Shown: piece after piece, positions 1 through 7,734 of the stretch | How positions within the stretch are numbered: position 1 is the stretch's first letter | Layout of the letters: the number at the start of each line of letters is the position of its first letter | NCBI RefSeq assembly: GCF_900445235.1 | Contig: NZ_UFSM01000001.1 | Span: forward strand, 2,867,501 to 2,931,500 | From: Aminobacter aminovorans | Lineage (GTDB): Bacteria; Pseudomonadota; Alphaproteobacteria; Rhizobiales; Rhizobiaceae | DNA: 64,000 bases | Direction of reading: 5' to 3' | Made by a program: the position numbers and the translations under genes | The notes under the pieces: generated by a model | What the model was told of the DNA's origin: nothing | Database searches by the model: none | What the model saw: only the letters and a program-made list of their open reading frames with translations

Positions 1-1
1 T

Positions 2-916
2 CGAAAACACGCGCAGGAACTCATCCTCGGCATGAGCCTGGATCCGATCTTCGGGCCGGCCATCCTGTTTGGTGCCGGCGGCGTGGCAGTTGAAGTGATG
101 GACGACACGGCGATCGCTTTGCCCCCGCTCGACGACGTCCTTGCCGGTGACTTGATAGACCAAACGCGGATCGGCCGCCTGCTCGCCGGTTTCCGGGATC
201 GCAAGCCGGCGGACAGGCAATCGATCGTTGCAGCACTCAATGGCCTGTCGCAGATGATCGTCGACTTTCCATGCCTGGTTTCGATGGACATCAATCCACT
301 GCTGGCAGACCAGGCCGGCGTGACTGCGCTCGACGCCCGCATCGTGATCGAGCCGGAACGGGTCGACGAGGCGGGGCCGAACCTCGCACTTGCCATCAGG
401 CCTTATCCGTCGGGTTGGGAAAAGGCGTTTTCAGCGGGTGACACTCACTACAACATCCGCCCGATCAAGCCGGCCGACATCGCGCTCTATCCCGAATTTC
501 TTGCCAGGATTTCGCCTGACGATCTGCGCCTGCGTTTTCTGTCGTCGAGCAGCAGCTTCTCCGACCAGATGTTGAAGCGGCTCACCCAGCTCGACTACGA
601 CCGCAACATGGCCTTCGTCGCCCTCGAGACACGCACCGGCGCATTGGCGGGTATCAGCCGGCTTTCCTGCGATCCCGATCATACCAGCGCCGAATACGCA
701 TTGCTGGTTCGCACTGATCTGCAGGGGCATGGTCTTGGCTGGGAGTTGCTCAGGCAGCTCGTCGATTATGCAAAAGCCGACGGGATAGAACGAATCGAAG
801 GCATTGTGCTCGGCGAGAACACGAGGATGCTGGCCATGTGTCGCGAATTCGGCTTCTCGATCACCAATCTTCCAGACGGGCTCGGCCTTGCGAAGGCCCG
901 GCTCCAACTGCAATAG
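2..916 (+). CDS. Acyl-CoA synthetase (ADP-forming type) with C-terminal GNAT domain, 5' truncated by window edge
   Basis: The reading frame is open from base 2, so the start lies left of the window. Residues 1-120 read as the end of an ATP-grasp domain (FGPAILFGAGGVAVEV, then DINPL), typical of the beta part of ADP-forming acetyl-CoA synthetases. Residues about 140-300 are a GNAT acetyltransferase domain (NIRPIKPAD, then the acetyl-CoA loop region RTDLQGHGLGWELL). This matches the C-terminus of Pat-like protein acetyltransferases fused to an acyl-CoA synthetase module. Such proteins either acetylate lysines of other enzymes or interconvert acyl-CoA and ATP; the sequence shown cannot decide which. 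It sits at the edge of a low-oxygen stress cluster, where substrate-level ATP formation or acetylation control would make sense (inference). Confidence 0.85.
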   Translation, partial: RKHAQELILGMSLDPIFGPAILFGAGGVAVEVMDDTAIALPPLDDVLAGDLIDQTRIGRLLAGFRDRKPADRQSIVAALNGLSQMIVDFPCLVSMDINPLLADQAGVTALDARIVIEPERVDEAGPNLALAIRPYPSGWEKAFSAGDTHYNIRPIKPADIALYPEFLARISPDDLRLRFLSSSSSFSDQMLKRLTQLDYDRNMAFVALETRTGALAGISRLSCDPDHTSAEYALLVRTDLQGHGLGWELLRQLVDYAKADGIERIEGIVLGENTRMLAMCREFGFSITNLPDGLGLAKARLQLQ

Positions 917-959
917 AGGTCGAGCACTTGCCGCCGTGTCTCCAGACGTGACGGAGCGA

Positions 960-1406
960 CTACTCGCTTGCTTCTCGTCCGGACACCTGTTCAATCAGGA
1001 TTCGGAAGAACACGTGTGGTGCACTGTGGGCTGTGGGTGGGACGACCGGCTTGAGCGCACCAGGCTCCCACCAGTCGGAGTGTTTGCTCAACACCGACCA
1101 GGCATGATCCCGCTGAAGCTTGTGACCAATCTGATCCGGCAGTTCCTCGTATCGGCCGTCGGCAACGACGCTTCTCCATCCTCGCCCTTGGCCGCGTTCG
1201 TCAACCTGAATGGACACCAGCGGATTGGCTCGCATCCATTCGATCTTCTTGCCGGGCATGGAAAACGCGTAAAGATGAGCGTCTGAATGAGCGTAGTATA
1301 GGGGCACGACGTAGGGCTGCCCGTCCTTTGCGCATGCGAGGCGACCGACGCGGTTGGCCGTCAGGATTTTGGTGCATTCCAAGGCAGTAAGCGAGCGGAC
1401 CAGCAT
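960..1406 (-). CDS. Pyridoxamine 5'-phosphate oxidase family flavin-nucleotide-binding protein
   Basis: This 148-residue protein begins MLVRSLTALEC and carries the PPOX split-barrel pattern (GRLACAKDGQPYVVPLYY, later YAFSMPGKKIEWMRANP and VSIQVDE). Small proteins of this family bind FMN or F420-like cofactors; the substrate is unknown. The ATG at 1406 is chosen because AGGAG lies eight bases upstream. An open frame continues to 1589 but has no ribosome site. A perfect FNR-type palindrome lies about 176 bp upstream of the start. It points the same way as fixJ and fixL but is separated from them by more than 700 bp. Confidence 0.85.
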   Translation of the reverse strand: MLVRSLTALECTKILTANRVGRLACAKDGQPYVVPLYYAHSDAHLYAFSMPGKKIEWMRANPLVSIQVDERGQGRGWRSVVADGRYEELPDQIGHKLQRDHAWSVLSKHSDWWEPGALKPVVPPTAHSAPHVFFRILIEQVSGREASE

Positions 1407-1575
1407 GGCGTGATCTCCTGTTTCCCTTATGTCTTTCGGTTGTTCCGTGTCATTGATTTCGTGGTGGCGCTGGGCGACGTGTCCGAAACTGTCGAAAGAG
1501 GCATGAGACATCTGGCTCATGCCGTTCTCCGTGAAGGATTGAGCATCACGTTGGAGGGACATGGCCAACTGGGCA

Positions 1576-1589
1576 TTGATCCGGATCAA
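1576..1589. promoter_or_regulatory. FNR/FixK-type box (anaerobox)
   Basis: TTGATCCGGATCAA is a perfect inverted repeat matching TTGAT-N4-ATCAA. The nearest downstream gene is the PPOX protein on the minus strand, with its start 176 bp away, implying a long leader or an upstream transcript. Confidence 0.75.
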
Positions 1590-1631
1590 TCTGCGTTCTC
1601 AGCACGCCGAACAGACGAGGGGTCGTGGCTC

Positions 1632-1790
1632 TCACGTAGCTTTGACTGTGATCGTCTTTTCGGTCTTGTGAGCTTCAGCTGTCTTGGGCAGCTTAATCGT
1701 TCGTACGCCCGTGGCGAAGTTCGACTTCGATCTTGCCGGCATCACGCCTTGCGAACGATGCTCCGCTCCCGCGCACGGCCATGACCGTAG
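1632..1790 (-). pseudogene. Remnant of a small heat-shock protein (Hsp20/alpha-crystallin), C-terminal end only
   Basis: Read on the minus strand, the last 27 codons before the TGA at 1634-1632 give NFATGVRTIKLPKTAEAHK followed by a basic tail TEKTITVKAT. This is the typical end of Hsp20 proteins (beta-strand GVLT-like, LPKT, EAxK). The upstream part DAGKIEV is in a different frame, so there is a one-base indel near 1722. Farther upstream nothing Hsp20-like can be read. The gene has lost its N-terminal arm and most of the alpha-crystallin domain. Small heat-shock genes commonly accompany universal stress and CBS genes in oxygen-responsive regulons, so this is probably a lost member of the cluster. 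Confidence 0.6.
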
Positions 1791-1931
1791 CCGCGCAGAA
1801 CAATCAGATCAACCTGTGTTTCCCTGGCGGAGAAGCAGTTCCGCCGGTTCGGGGACGGTGTGCATCTGGGAGTTACCCGCTCGGAACAACTGACACGCAA
1901 TGGGCCGGAATCGCACCGCCAAATTGCAAAA

Positions 1932-1945
1932 ATGATCCAGATCAA
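1932..1945. promoter_or_regulatory. FNR/FixK-type box, one mismatch
   Basis: ATGATCCAGATCAA differs from TTGAT-N4-ATCAA only at the first base. Its centre is 40 bp upstream of the ATG of the 64-codon gene at 1979. Confidence 0.5.
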
Positions 1946-1978
1946 AGCACTCGCCTGCGCTTAGGGGATCATTGGCTG

Positions 1979-2173
1979 ATGTGGAGCCCAATCCTAAGCG
2001 CACCTTTTGGTCGCGATCTCGAACTGGCTGTCTTCGACGAGGAGGGGACGCATGCGCTCGTATTCCCGTGCGTAAGAAGTAGAGACGGCTGGAAGCATGC
2101 CACCACTGGCGCCCGTGTCGATATCCGACCGACCCACTGGCGCGATTGGCAGGAGGAGAAGACCCCAAGCTAA
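1979..2173 (+). CDS. Small conserved-looking protein of unknown function (64 aa)
   Basis: The translation MWSPILSAPFGRDLE is followed by ELAVFDEEGTHALVFPCVR and by DIRPTHWRDWQ. The composition (FDEEG, LVFPC, a single Cys, RPTHW) looks like a real folded small protein, and similar short rhizobial proteins are familiar to me, but no function is known. An AGGGGA lies ten bases before the ATG and an FNR-type half-perfect palindrome is just upstream. The frame is open farther upstream to 1733, but that part overlaps the Hsp20 remnant and reads as noise. It ends 21 bp from the 3' end of the convergent fixJ. Confidence 0.5.
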   Translation: MWSPILSAPFGRDLELAVFDEEGTHALVFPCVRSRDGWKHATTGARVDIRPTHWRDWQEEKTPS

Positions 2174-2194
2174 GATTAGCAAACCTCTCCATGG

Positions 2195-2815
2195 CTATTC
2201 CCAGGGTCTGGATCCCACGATCAAGGCCATGCGCACGAGATGTGACAGGCTGCCCGCGCCCATCTTGCTCATGACATTGGCGCGGTGGATTTCGACCGTA
2301 CGTGGGCTAATCCCAAGGTCATAGGCGATCGTCTTGTTGGGCAGCCCCGAGACAAGCCCGTCCAGCACCTGCCGTTCGCGCTCTGACAAGGTCGACAGAC
2401 ACCTGCGGATATCCGCAGACTGCGGATGCGCTGCATTGACCTGGCTTCGGTTGGCCAGTGCGGAACGGATCGCTTGGATCAGCACTTCGTCGTCGAACGG
2501 CTTTTCGATGAAGTCGGAGGCACCTTCTTTCATTGCTTGCACGGCGAGCGCAACATCGGCATGGCCAGTCATGACAATGACCGGAATAGTATGCCTGCCT
2601 GCTCTGAGTTGGCGCAGGAACTCGATACCGTCAATGCCCGGCATGCGCACGTCGGTGACAATGCAGCCGTCGAGATTGTCAGTCGCCGTCGAGAGAAAGG
2701 CTGTGGCCGATTCGTGCAGGCGGACGGCGAAGTCCGCCGTGGCTAGAAGAAAACCGAGCGATTTCCGGACGTCGACGTCGTCGTCGACCACGTGGACCAG
2801 ATCAATGTCGGCCAT
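2195..2815 (-). CDS. fixJ: FixJ-type response regulator
   Basis: This 206-residue protein has an N-terminal receiver (acidic pocket DDD at 11-13, phosphoacceptor D55 in [11 protein letters not shown], conserved T in VMTGHAD, K in EKPFDD). A LuxR/FixJ-type helix-turn-helix follows ([25 protein letters not shown]). It is the transcriptional output of the oxygen-sensing FixL-FixJ pair and classically activates fixK and related promoters in rhizobia. Its start overlaps the end of fixL by 14 bases, so the two are translated together. No fixK gene is visible in the window, yet FixK-type boxes are abundant nearby. The call is firm as FixJ-like; it may be a paralogue of the symbiotic FixJ. Confidence 0.92.
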   Translation of the reverse strand: MADIDLVHVVDDDVDVRKSLGFLLATADFAVRLHESATAFLSTATDNLDGCIVTDVRMPGIDGIEFLRQLRAGRHTIPVIVMTGHADVALAVQAMKEGASDFIEKPFDDEVLIQAIRSALANRSQVNAAHPQSADIRRCLSTLSERERQVLDGLVSGLPNKTIAYDLGISPRTVEIHRANVMSKMGAGSLSHLVRMALIVGSRPWE

Positions 2816-4358
2816 TTGTGACCTCTTCTTTCTCTACGATCCGCAATGTGAACCGGAAAGCGGTTCCGCCGGCAGGCATGGCCTCGGCCCATATGCGACC
2901 ACCGTGGGATTCAACGATGGTGCGGCAAATGGAGAGCCCGACACCCATGCCTTGCTTCTTGGTGGTAACAAATGGCTGGAAAAGCTGTGCCGAGATCTCT
3001 GGCGCCAGACCGGGGCCGGTATCGATCACGCTCACCTCGGCCATCCCGTCATCGCGGGCTACAGTCGTGACCTTCAATTCCTTGCGTTGCGCCTCCTGCA
3101 TCGCCTCCACGGCGTTGCGCATCAGATTTAGCAGAACCTGTTGAATTTGGATGCGGTCGGTCAAGACAAGTTCGGCGGCGGGGTCAAGCTTGTAGCTGAC
3201 GAGGACATTTATCTCCCTGGCGCCAACCAACGCCAGTGATGAGGCCTCCTCAATCAGCGCTGGCAAGCGTTCCACGTGACGCTCGCTTTCGCCTCTTGCA
3301 ACGAAATCTCTCAGATGACGAATGACGTCTCCTGCCCGCAGGGCCTGCTCCGCTGCTCTTTCCACGGCATCCCGCAGCATGGGCGCGTTCTCTTCCGTGC
3401 TCTTCTCAAGCAGGCGACGACTGCCCTTCAGGTAGTTCGTGATGGCTGTCAGGGGCTGGTTGATCTCATGTGCAAGCGTCGAGGCCATTTCGCCGAGTGC
3501 GGTAAACCGCGCCATGTGGAGGAGCTCCTGCTGCTGCTCCTGGATTCTTGCTTCTGCCCGGTGGCGTTCGGTCAGGTCGCGGCAAAAGCCGGTAAAGAAG
3601 CGTCCGGTTCCTGGATGCATCTCGCCGACGGAAAGCTCCATTGGGAAGGTCGAGCCATCCTTGCGCATCCCTGTGACGGTGCGGCCGAGACCGATAATCC
3701 GGCGTTCGCCCGTCGTCAGGTAGCGAAGCAGATAGGCATCATGCTCGTCGCGGTAAGGCGAGGGCATCAGCATTTTCACGTTTTGACCAATGACTTCGCC
3801 CGATTGGTAGCCGAACAGTGTTTCGGCAGCGGTGCTGAAGGATTGAATCCCGCCTTGCTCATCGATGACAACCATAGCATCTGGCACTGTTGCCAGGATC
3901 GATCGCAAATGGTCCTCACGCAGCCGAAGTGCGGCGTTCGCAAAGGAGAGCTCGCTAACATCGGTGCCTTCTATGAAGATCCCGGTAATGCGGCCGTCGT
4001 CGGCCTTGATAGGTTGATACACGAAATCCAGGATTCGCTCTTCAACGGGTCCCTTGTCGTTGTTGCGAAGTGCGACCTTCACGCCCTGTCCTCGATAGGG
4101 TTCGCCGATTTTGTGCACTTGGTCCAAATGTTCGATAAGCCCTTGCCCTTCGAGTTCGGGAAGGGCCTCGCGCATCGACTTTCCAATCACTTGTCTGCCG
4201 CCTATCAGCCGTTGGTAGGCGGCATTGGTCAGTTCGAAAACGTGATCTGGCTCGCGCATCAGAGCCATGAAGCCCGGAGCCTGGTCGAATATTTGGGACA
4301 AAAGTGATTTCAGGACGGTCCCGCCGGCCGACAGAACAAGGTCCTCGTCTTCACTCAC
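2802..4358 (-). CDS. fixL: FixL-type oxygen-sensing PAS histidine kinase
   Basis: Two PAS regions precede the kinase. The second is the FixL haem-PAS: it has [13 protein letters not shown] with the proximal haem histidine (about residue 206), followed by [14 protein letters not shown], which carries the conserved arginines of the signalling loop. The H-box is [13 protein letters not shown] (His near 297), followed by N-box [12 protein letters not shown] and G-box DTGPGL. No membrane segment is visible, so it should be cytoplasmic, as in Bradyrhizobium FixL rather than Sinorhizobium FixL. A GTG at 4358 preceded by AAGGA is the best start; a TTG at 4397 in frame would add 13 residues. It phosphorylates FixJ when oxygen leaves the haem (established for the family). 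Confidence 0.92.
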   Translation of the reverse strand: MSEDEDLVLSAGGTVLKSLLSQIFDQAPGFMALMREPDHVFELTNAAYQRLIGGRQVIGKSMREALPELEGQGLIEHLDQVHKIGEPYRGQGVKVALRNNDKGPVEERILDFVYQPIKADDGRITGIFIEGTDVSELSFANAALRLREDHLRSILATVPDAMVVIDEQGGIQSFSTAAETLFGYQSGEVIGQNVKMLMPSPYRDEHDAYLLRYLTTGERRIIGLGRTVTGMRKDGSTFPMELSVGEMHPGTGRFFTGFCRDLTERHRAEARIQEQQQELLHMARFTALGEMASTLAHEINQPLTAITNYLKGSRRLLEKSTEENAPMLRDAVERAAEQALRAGDVIRHLRDFVARGESERHVERLPALIEEASSLALVGAREINVLVSYKLDPAAELVLTDRIQIQQVLLNLMRNAVEAMQEAQRKELKVTTVARDDGMAEVSVIDTGPGLAPEISAQLFQPFVTTKKQGMGVGLSICRTIVESHGGRIWAEAMPAGGTAFRFTLRIVEKEEVTNGRH

Positions 4359-4468
4359 CTGACATCCTTGGGTTCGAGACGCCTGAACTAAGGCCAACTA
4401 CTTCTATTCATACACGAAGAAACGGATGAAGACCGACGTTTTCGGGTGCAGATGCAATTGGCAGATCT

Positions 4469-4482
4469 TTGACGCGCATCAA
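4469..4482. promoter_or_regulatory. FNR/FixK-type box upstream of fixLJ
   Basis: TTGACGCGCATCAA fits TTGAY-N4-RTCAA. It is about 118 bp upstream of the fixL start and about 153 bp upstream of the ATPase remnant on the other strand, so it could serve either. Its presence suggests feedback of an FNR/FixK regulator on fixLJ. Confidence 0.6.
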
Positions 4483-4628
4483 GGCAGCGGGTGCTGGCGA
4501 ATGCAATTCTTCACACATGCCATCGTTTCAGTGAAGGCGTGCGCAATGTCTTGCAAGTCAATCATCGTGAGCTTCGTGACCCGCACATTGGTCGAAGAGT
4601 GCGGCATGAGCCGCTTAACGGCTTGTCG

Positions 4629-4970
4629 ATGACAGGAGAAGCTGACCAGCAATTCGCCTCGCCTGACGATGGCGCGTATTGGTCGATCGCAGCTAGCGAC
4701 GTCTTGCGGTGCCTGGAGACATGCGCCACGGGGCTGGCCGCTTCAGAGGCAGCAGCGCGGCTTGGAAAATTCAGCCGAAACACACCGGCGTCGAAGGCAA
4801 GCGCGTCACCGCTGGCAGTGTTTGCCCGCCAGTTCCGTAGCCCACTGGTCCTGATCCTCATTTTCGCGGCCAGCGTATCGGCTATCGTCGGAGAGGGCCA
4901 GCTGCGATCATCGGCGCGATCTTCGGGCAGGAGAGCGCCAGTCGCACCAAAAGAGGGCGGGGGCAGTTGA
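4629..4970 (+). pseudogene. N-terminal remnant of a P-type cation-transporting ATPase
   Basis: The start MTGEADQQ is followed by YWSIAASDVLRCLETC, then GLAASEAAARLGKFSRN, then FARQFRSPLVLILIFAASVSA. This is the N-terminal cation-ATPase domain and first membrane helix of Mg2+/Ca2+-type P-ATPases. Shortly after (near 4905) the frame breaks. IIGAIFGQESASR, matching the next helix and its QES boundary, continues in another frame and then runs into unrelated sequence. The phosphorylation domain (DKTGT) and all later helices are missing, so no transport is possible. A cation ATPase is a usual member of oxygen-limitation regulons, so this is another decayed member of the cluster. Confidence 0.75.
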
Positions 4971-5039
4971 TCGACAGAGCGCCCGAGTTAATTCGGTCTA
5001 CCCGAGAGCGTAGGCCGCGTGGGGAGGCTTGGAGCGTTG

Positions 5040-5513
5040 ATGAAAAGAAGCGCGGGGATATTGCCCTATCGTAGATCGAGTAAGGGTCTGCAGGTGCTGC
5101 TTGTCCATCCAGGCGGCCCATTCTGGCAAAGCCGCGATCTTGGCGCCTGGTCGATTGCCAAGGGTGAGTATGACCCTAGCGAGGAGCCTGAAGCAGCGGC
5201 GCGGCGCGAATTCACGGAGGAGACAGGCTGGGAGCTCAAAGGGCCTCTGCTGAAGCTGGGGGAGTTGCGTCAGCGAGGAGGCAAACTCATCACCGCATTC
5301 GCGCTCGAGGGTGATTTCGACACCGCAACGTTGCGCAGCAATCTGTTTGATATGGAGTGGCCACCCCGCAGCGGCCGAGTACAATTGTTTGCCGAGGTCG
5401 ACCGCGGTGAATGGCTGGATCTAGCCTTGGCCCGGGACAAGTTGGTAGTCGGCCAACGGCCTTTTCTCGACAGCCTTGTCACGTCAGCTCAGCTCCCAAG
5501 GCCCCCCGTTTAG
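5040..5513 (+). CDS. NUDIX hydrolase
   Basis: The 157-residue protein starts MKRSAGILPYRR and has the NUDIX box with its G near 44 and core REFTEETGW; the glutamates of REFTEE bind the catalytic metal. Proteins of this shape (ILPYR, VLLVHPGGPFW, WSIAKGEY) belong to a NUDIX group that hydrolyses nucleoside diphosphate derivatives; the real substrate is not readable. ATG at 5040 is preferred because GGAG lies five bases upstream; a GTG at 5019 is in frame without a better site. It follows the ATPase remnant with no strong regulatory palindrome of its own. Confidence 0.85.
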   Translation: MKRSAGILPYRRSSKGLQVLLVHPGGPFWQSRDLGAWSIAKGEYDPSEEPEAAARREFTEETGWELKGPLLKLGELRQRGGKLITAFALEGDFDTATLRSNLFDMEWPPRSGRVQLFAEVDRGEWLDLALARDKLVVGQRPFLDSLVTSAQLPRPPV

Positions 5514-5541
5514 GCTCAACGGTCGGCAACGACGCCTTCTG

Positions 5542-5555
5542 TTGATCGAGATCAA
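5542..5555. promoter_or_regulatory. Perfect FNR/FixK-type box
   Basis: TTGATCGAGATCAA is an exact TTGAT-N4-ATCAA palindrome. Its centre is 60.5 bp upstream of the ATG of the DUF6455 gene, compatible with activation from around -41.5 and a short leader. Confidence 0.8.
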
Positions 5556-5608
5556 CGATTGCCGCCGCCAACATGACAATGTTGGCCGATGTAGCAGGAG
5601 TGATCAGC

Positions 5609-5872
5609 ATGACCTTTTTCGATTACCTGATTTCAGTCGACGCCAGGACCGCATTGATGCGCCGCATGATGCAGAAGCTCGGCGTCGACAAACAATTGAA
5701 ATCGGTGCCCGACCATACGGCTGTCACCAGCAGGGCGGTGGATCGCTGCCGTTCCTGCGAGCACCAGGATGAATGCGCGACCTGGCTCGACGAACATCAG
5801 CAAGCGGACAACCCGCCGCACTATTGCCGCAACAGCGATCTGATCGCTCGACTGAAACATTCGGCCGGCTAA
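5609..5872 (+). CDS. DUF6455-family small cysteine-containing protein
   Basis: The 87-residue protein starts MTFFDYLISVDARTALM and has a Cys cluster in RCRSCEHQDECATWL, plus a later PPHYCRNSDL. The four cysteines spaced C-x2-C-x5-C plus one distal are typical of DUF6455 and suggest metal or Fe-S binding, which is inference. AGGAG lies eight bases before the ATG at 5609; the upstream in-frame ATG at 5573 would place the start almost on the FNR box. Members of this family are often found beside other micro-oxic genes in alphaproteobacteria. Confidence 0.8.
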   Translation: MTFFDYLISVDARTALMRRMMQKLGVDKQLKSVPDHTAVTSRAVDRCRSCEHQDECATWLDEHQQADNPPHYCRNSDLIARLKHSAG

Positions 5873-5985
5873 CGATAATACCAAGCACCCGTTCTTGACG
5901 ATGTCGTGCTCCGTTGGACCAGTGTCAACACAAACCGAGTGTTGCAAGGTGCGTCGTTGTGGTGGCCTGACTTTTCTCGCCTCCG

Positions 5986-6684
5986 CTATGAGACAAGGAC
6001 GACCGATATGGGATCGGCGCAGAAGAGATCGTCCTTGACAGCTTTGACGCCGCCGACGTTTTCTGCGGCGATGATGGCGGCTTGGCGCTCGCGTTCGTCG
6101 AAGATGGCGCCGCTCAGTCGGACGATGCCGTTGTGCACCGTCACATTGATCAGGTCTTTGCCGACCCATTTCTGTTTCGTAAGATCGGCTACGATATGCT
6201 GCCGGATCTGTTCGTCATCGATGGCGTCAGGGGCTGCATCCGGAAGGACGTTGAGCAGTGCTCGCAGAAGATCAGAGCGGGTGATGATGCCGATGACTTT
6301 CCCAGCGTCGACGACGGGAATGCGTTTGACATGGTGACGCGTCATGAGCTCGACGACCTCCGAGAGCGACGCGGCAGGAGACGCCGTAACGACATCTTGC
6401 GACATCACCTCCTCGATCCGTCGCCCATTGGCGTGGATATATTCAGCGGCGGCCTTTCCTGGGGTGACGAGAAACTCCAGCCAACGCGAGCGCTTGCGCT
6501 CTGTGCCCAATTCTCCCCGACGCAGGAAGTCGCCCTCGCTGACGATCCCCACCAAGGTGCCGTCGCCGAGAATGACGGGAAGGCCACTTATCTTTCTTGA
6601 CAGCATCAACCCGGCCGCTTCGGCGATCGATGCGCACGGGTCTATGCCGACCACGGGCTTGCTCATTATGGATTCGGCTCGCAT
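5986..6684 (-). CDS. CBS-domain pair plus BON domain protein
   Basis: The 232-residue protein has CBS1 (MSKPVVGIDPCASIAEAA, LVGIVSEGDF), CBS2 (VMSQDVVTASPAASL, HHVKRIPVVDAGKVIGIITRSD) and a C-terminal BON-type domain (VTVHNGIVRLSGAI, then DERERQAAIIAAENVGGV). CBS pairs bind adenosine nucleotides and report energy state; BON domains bind membranes or lipids. No enzyme domain is attached, so it is a stand-alone sensor or modulator. GGAGG five bases before the ATG at 6684 fixes the start. It has its own FNR-type box 66 bp upstream. Confidence 0.9.
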   Translation of the reverse strand: MRAESIMSKPVVGIDPCASIAEAAGLMLSRKISGLPVILGDGTLVGIVSEGDFLRRGELGTERKRSRWLEFLVTPGKAAAEYIHANGRRIEEVMSQDVVTASPAASLSEVVELMTRHHVKRIPVVDAGKVIGIITRSDLLRALLNVLPDAAPDAIDDEQIRQHIVADLTKQKWVGKDLINVTVHNGIVRLSGAIFDERERQAAIIAAENVGGVKAVKDDLFCADPISVVLVS

Positions 6685-6743
6685 GTTCGCCTCCGAGGTC
6701 TTTCCAATCCTCCGGCTTCTTAGACTGGCACGCAAGAAGCGCA

Positions 6744-6757
6744 TTGATCTGAATCAT
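6744..6757. promoter_or_regulatory. FNR/FixK-type box, one mismatch
   Basis: TTGATCTGAATCAT differs from the palindrome only in its last base. The centre is 66.5 bp upstream of the CBS-BON start codon on the minus strand. Confidence 0.65.
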
Positions 6758-6814
6758 TTCCCCTCGAGGCAAATGGTCCAAAGCTGGGCTCGCCATTGAC
6801 GGGACGTGTGCCAA

Positions 6815-7009
6815 TCAACCAGCGACTGCGGCGGGCGCGGGCAAAGTCGCAACGGACGCCTGATCTTTTGGCTGTGACAAAGGCGCCTCGGCCGCGTCGG
6901 CCGGCAGCGTTTCCCCAATCATGTCGTTTGCCGGGCTCTTGCCGGCGTGATCCCAGACGTAAGCGCCGGAGGCGGCGATTACGAACAGTGACAAGGCAAT
7001 CTGTTTCAT
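6815..7009 (-). CDS. Small membrane-anchored or exported peptide (64 aa), unknown function
   Basis: MKQIALSLFVIAASGAYVW at the N-terminus is a hydrophobic segment that could be an uncleaved anchor or a signal peptide. It is followed by DHAGKSPANDMIGE and a low-complexity Ala/Pro-rich tail. A GGAAGC lies nine bases before the ATG at 7009. The frame extends upstream to 7135 without a ribosome site. Short proteins with a very similar start occur next to cytochrome b or ferric-reductase-like genes in rhizobia as far as I recall, and here it is divergent from a cytochrome b561 gene. Function is unknown. Confidence 0.55.
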   Translation of the reverse strand: MKQIALSLFVIAASGAYVWDHAGKSPANDMIGETLPADAAEAPLSQPKDQASVATLPAPAAVAG

Positions 7010-7144
7010 CGCAATTTTGCTTCCATGTTGAATCTTGCAGAGCGATCTCTGATCAGCTTCGGAGGCAATATCCCACGGCCAGGCTGACAACTGGCTGTCA
7101 GCGCGTTGCGGCCCGTCAAAGCTCGTAGACGACATCAGGTCAAT

Positions 7145-7158
7145 TTGTCATAGATCAA
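7145..7158. promoter_or_regulatory. FNR/FixK-like box, imperfect
   Basis: TTGTCATAGATCAA has one intact half (ATCAA) and a left half with one mismatch. It is centred 60.5 bp upstream of the cytochrome b561 start, the same spacing as other boxes here. Confidence 0.5.
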
Positions 7159-7211
7159 GATATTCGCATCAGGCCTGGGTTAAGAGGGCTCTCTCAAGCG
7201 GGGTAGCCGAC

Positions 7212-7730
7212 ATGACTGTAGCCAATGAGCCGACCGGGTACACTGCAATGCAAATTCTGCTGCATTGGGTGATCGCAGCGCTGATCGTCCTGCAGCTCAT
7301 CATTGGTGAAGATATCAAGCCGGCTTACAGGGCGTTCTCGCGCGGTACTGAGCCGGTAGCTGGCGACATCTTCAACGCGAATATTCATGTCTATGTCGGT
7401 TTGGCGGTTCTGGTGCTGGCGATCTGGCGGTTTGCAGTCCGTCTGCGGGACGGTGTGCCGGCGGCGCCTCCCGATGAAAGCGTCCTGCTGAAGCGGATCG
7501 CAGCTTCCGCCCATCTCGTGCTTTACCTGTTCATTTTCGGCATGCCGATCACAGGGGGGCTGGCATGGTACTTTGGTTTTGGCGCCATGGGAGAGCTTCA
7601 TGAACTAGCCAAGCCGGTGATCATCGTTGTCGTCGGCCTCCATGCAGCGGCCGCGTTGTGGCAGCATTTCTATGTAAAATCGGACGTGCTTGTCAGAATG
7701 TTGCGACCTGCTGGACGGCGCGCGCCGTGA
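7212..7730 (+). CDS. Cytochrome b561 family membrane protein
   Basis: The 172-residue protein has four hydrophobic helices and histidines placed as haem ligands: LLHWVIAALIV (helix 1), NIHVYVGLAVLVLAIWR (helix 2), SAHLVLYLFIF (helix 3), GLHAAAALWQHFY (helix 4). This is the bacterial cytochrome b561 family (CybB-like), di-haem proteins of the inner membrane that pass electrons, often from quinol or to superoxide. The stop is followed after 4 bp by the VIT-like gene, so the two are co-transcribed and probably coupled. Confidence 0.92.
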   Translation: MTVANEPTGYTAMQILLHWVIAALIVLQLIIGEDIKPAYRAFSRGTEPVAGDIFNANIHVYVGLAVLVLAIWRFAVRLRDGVPAAPPDESVLLKRIAASAHLVLYLFIFGMPITGGLAWYFGFGAMGELHELAKPVIIVVVGLHAAAALWQHFYVKSDVLVRMLRPAGRRAP

Positions 7731-7734
7731 TGTC

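Noticed and set aside
1410-1784. 124-codon plus-strand frame over the PPOX leader and Hsp20 remnant
   Set aside because: No ribosome site; the minus strand has the recognisable Hsp20 end in the same DNA.
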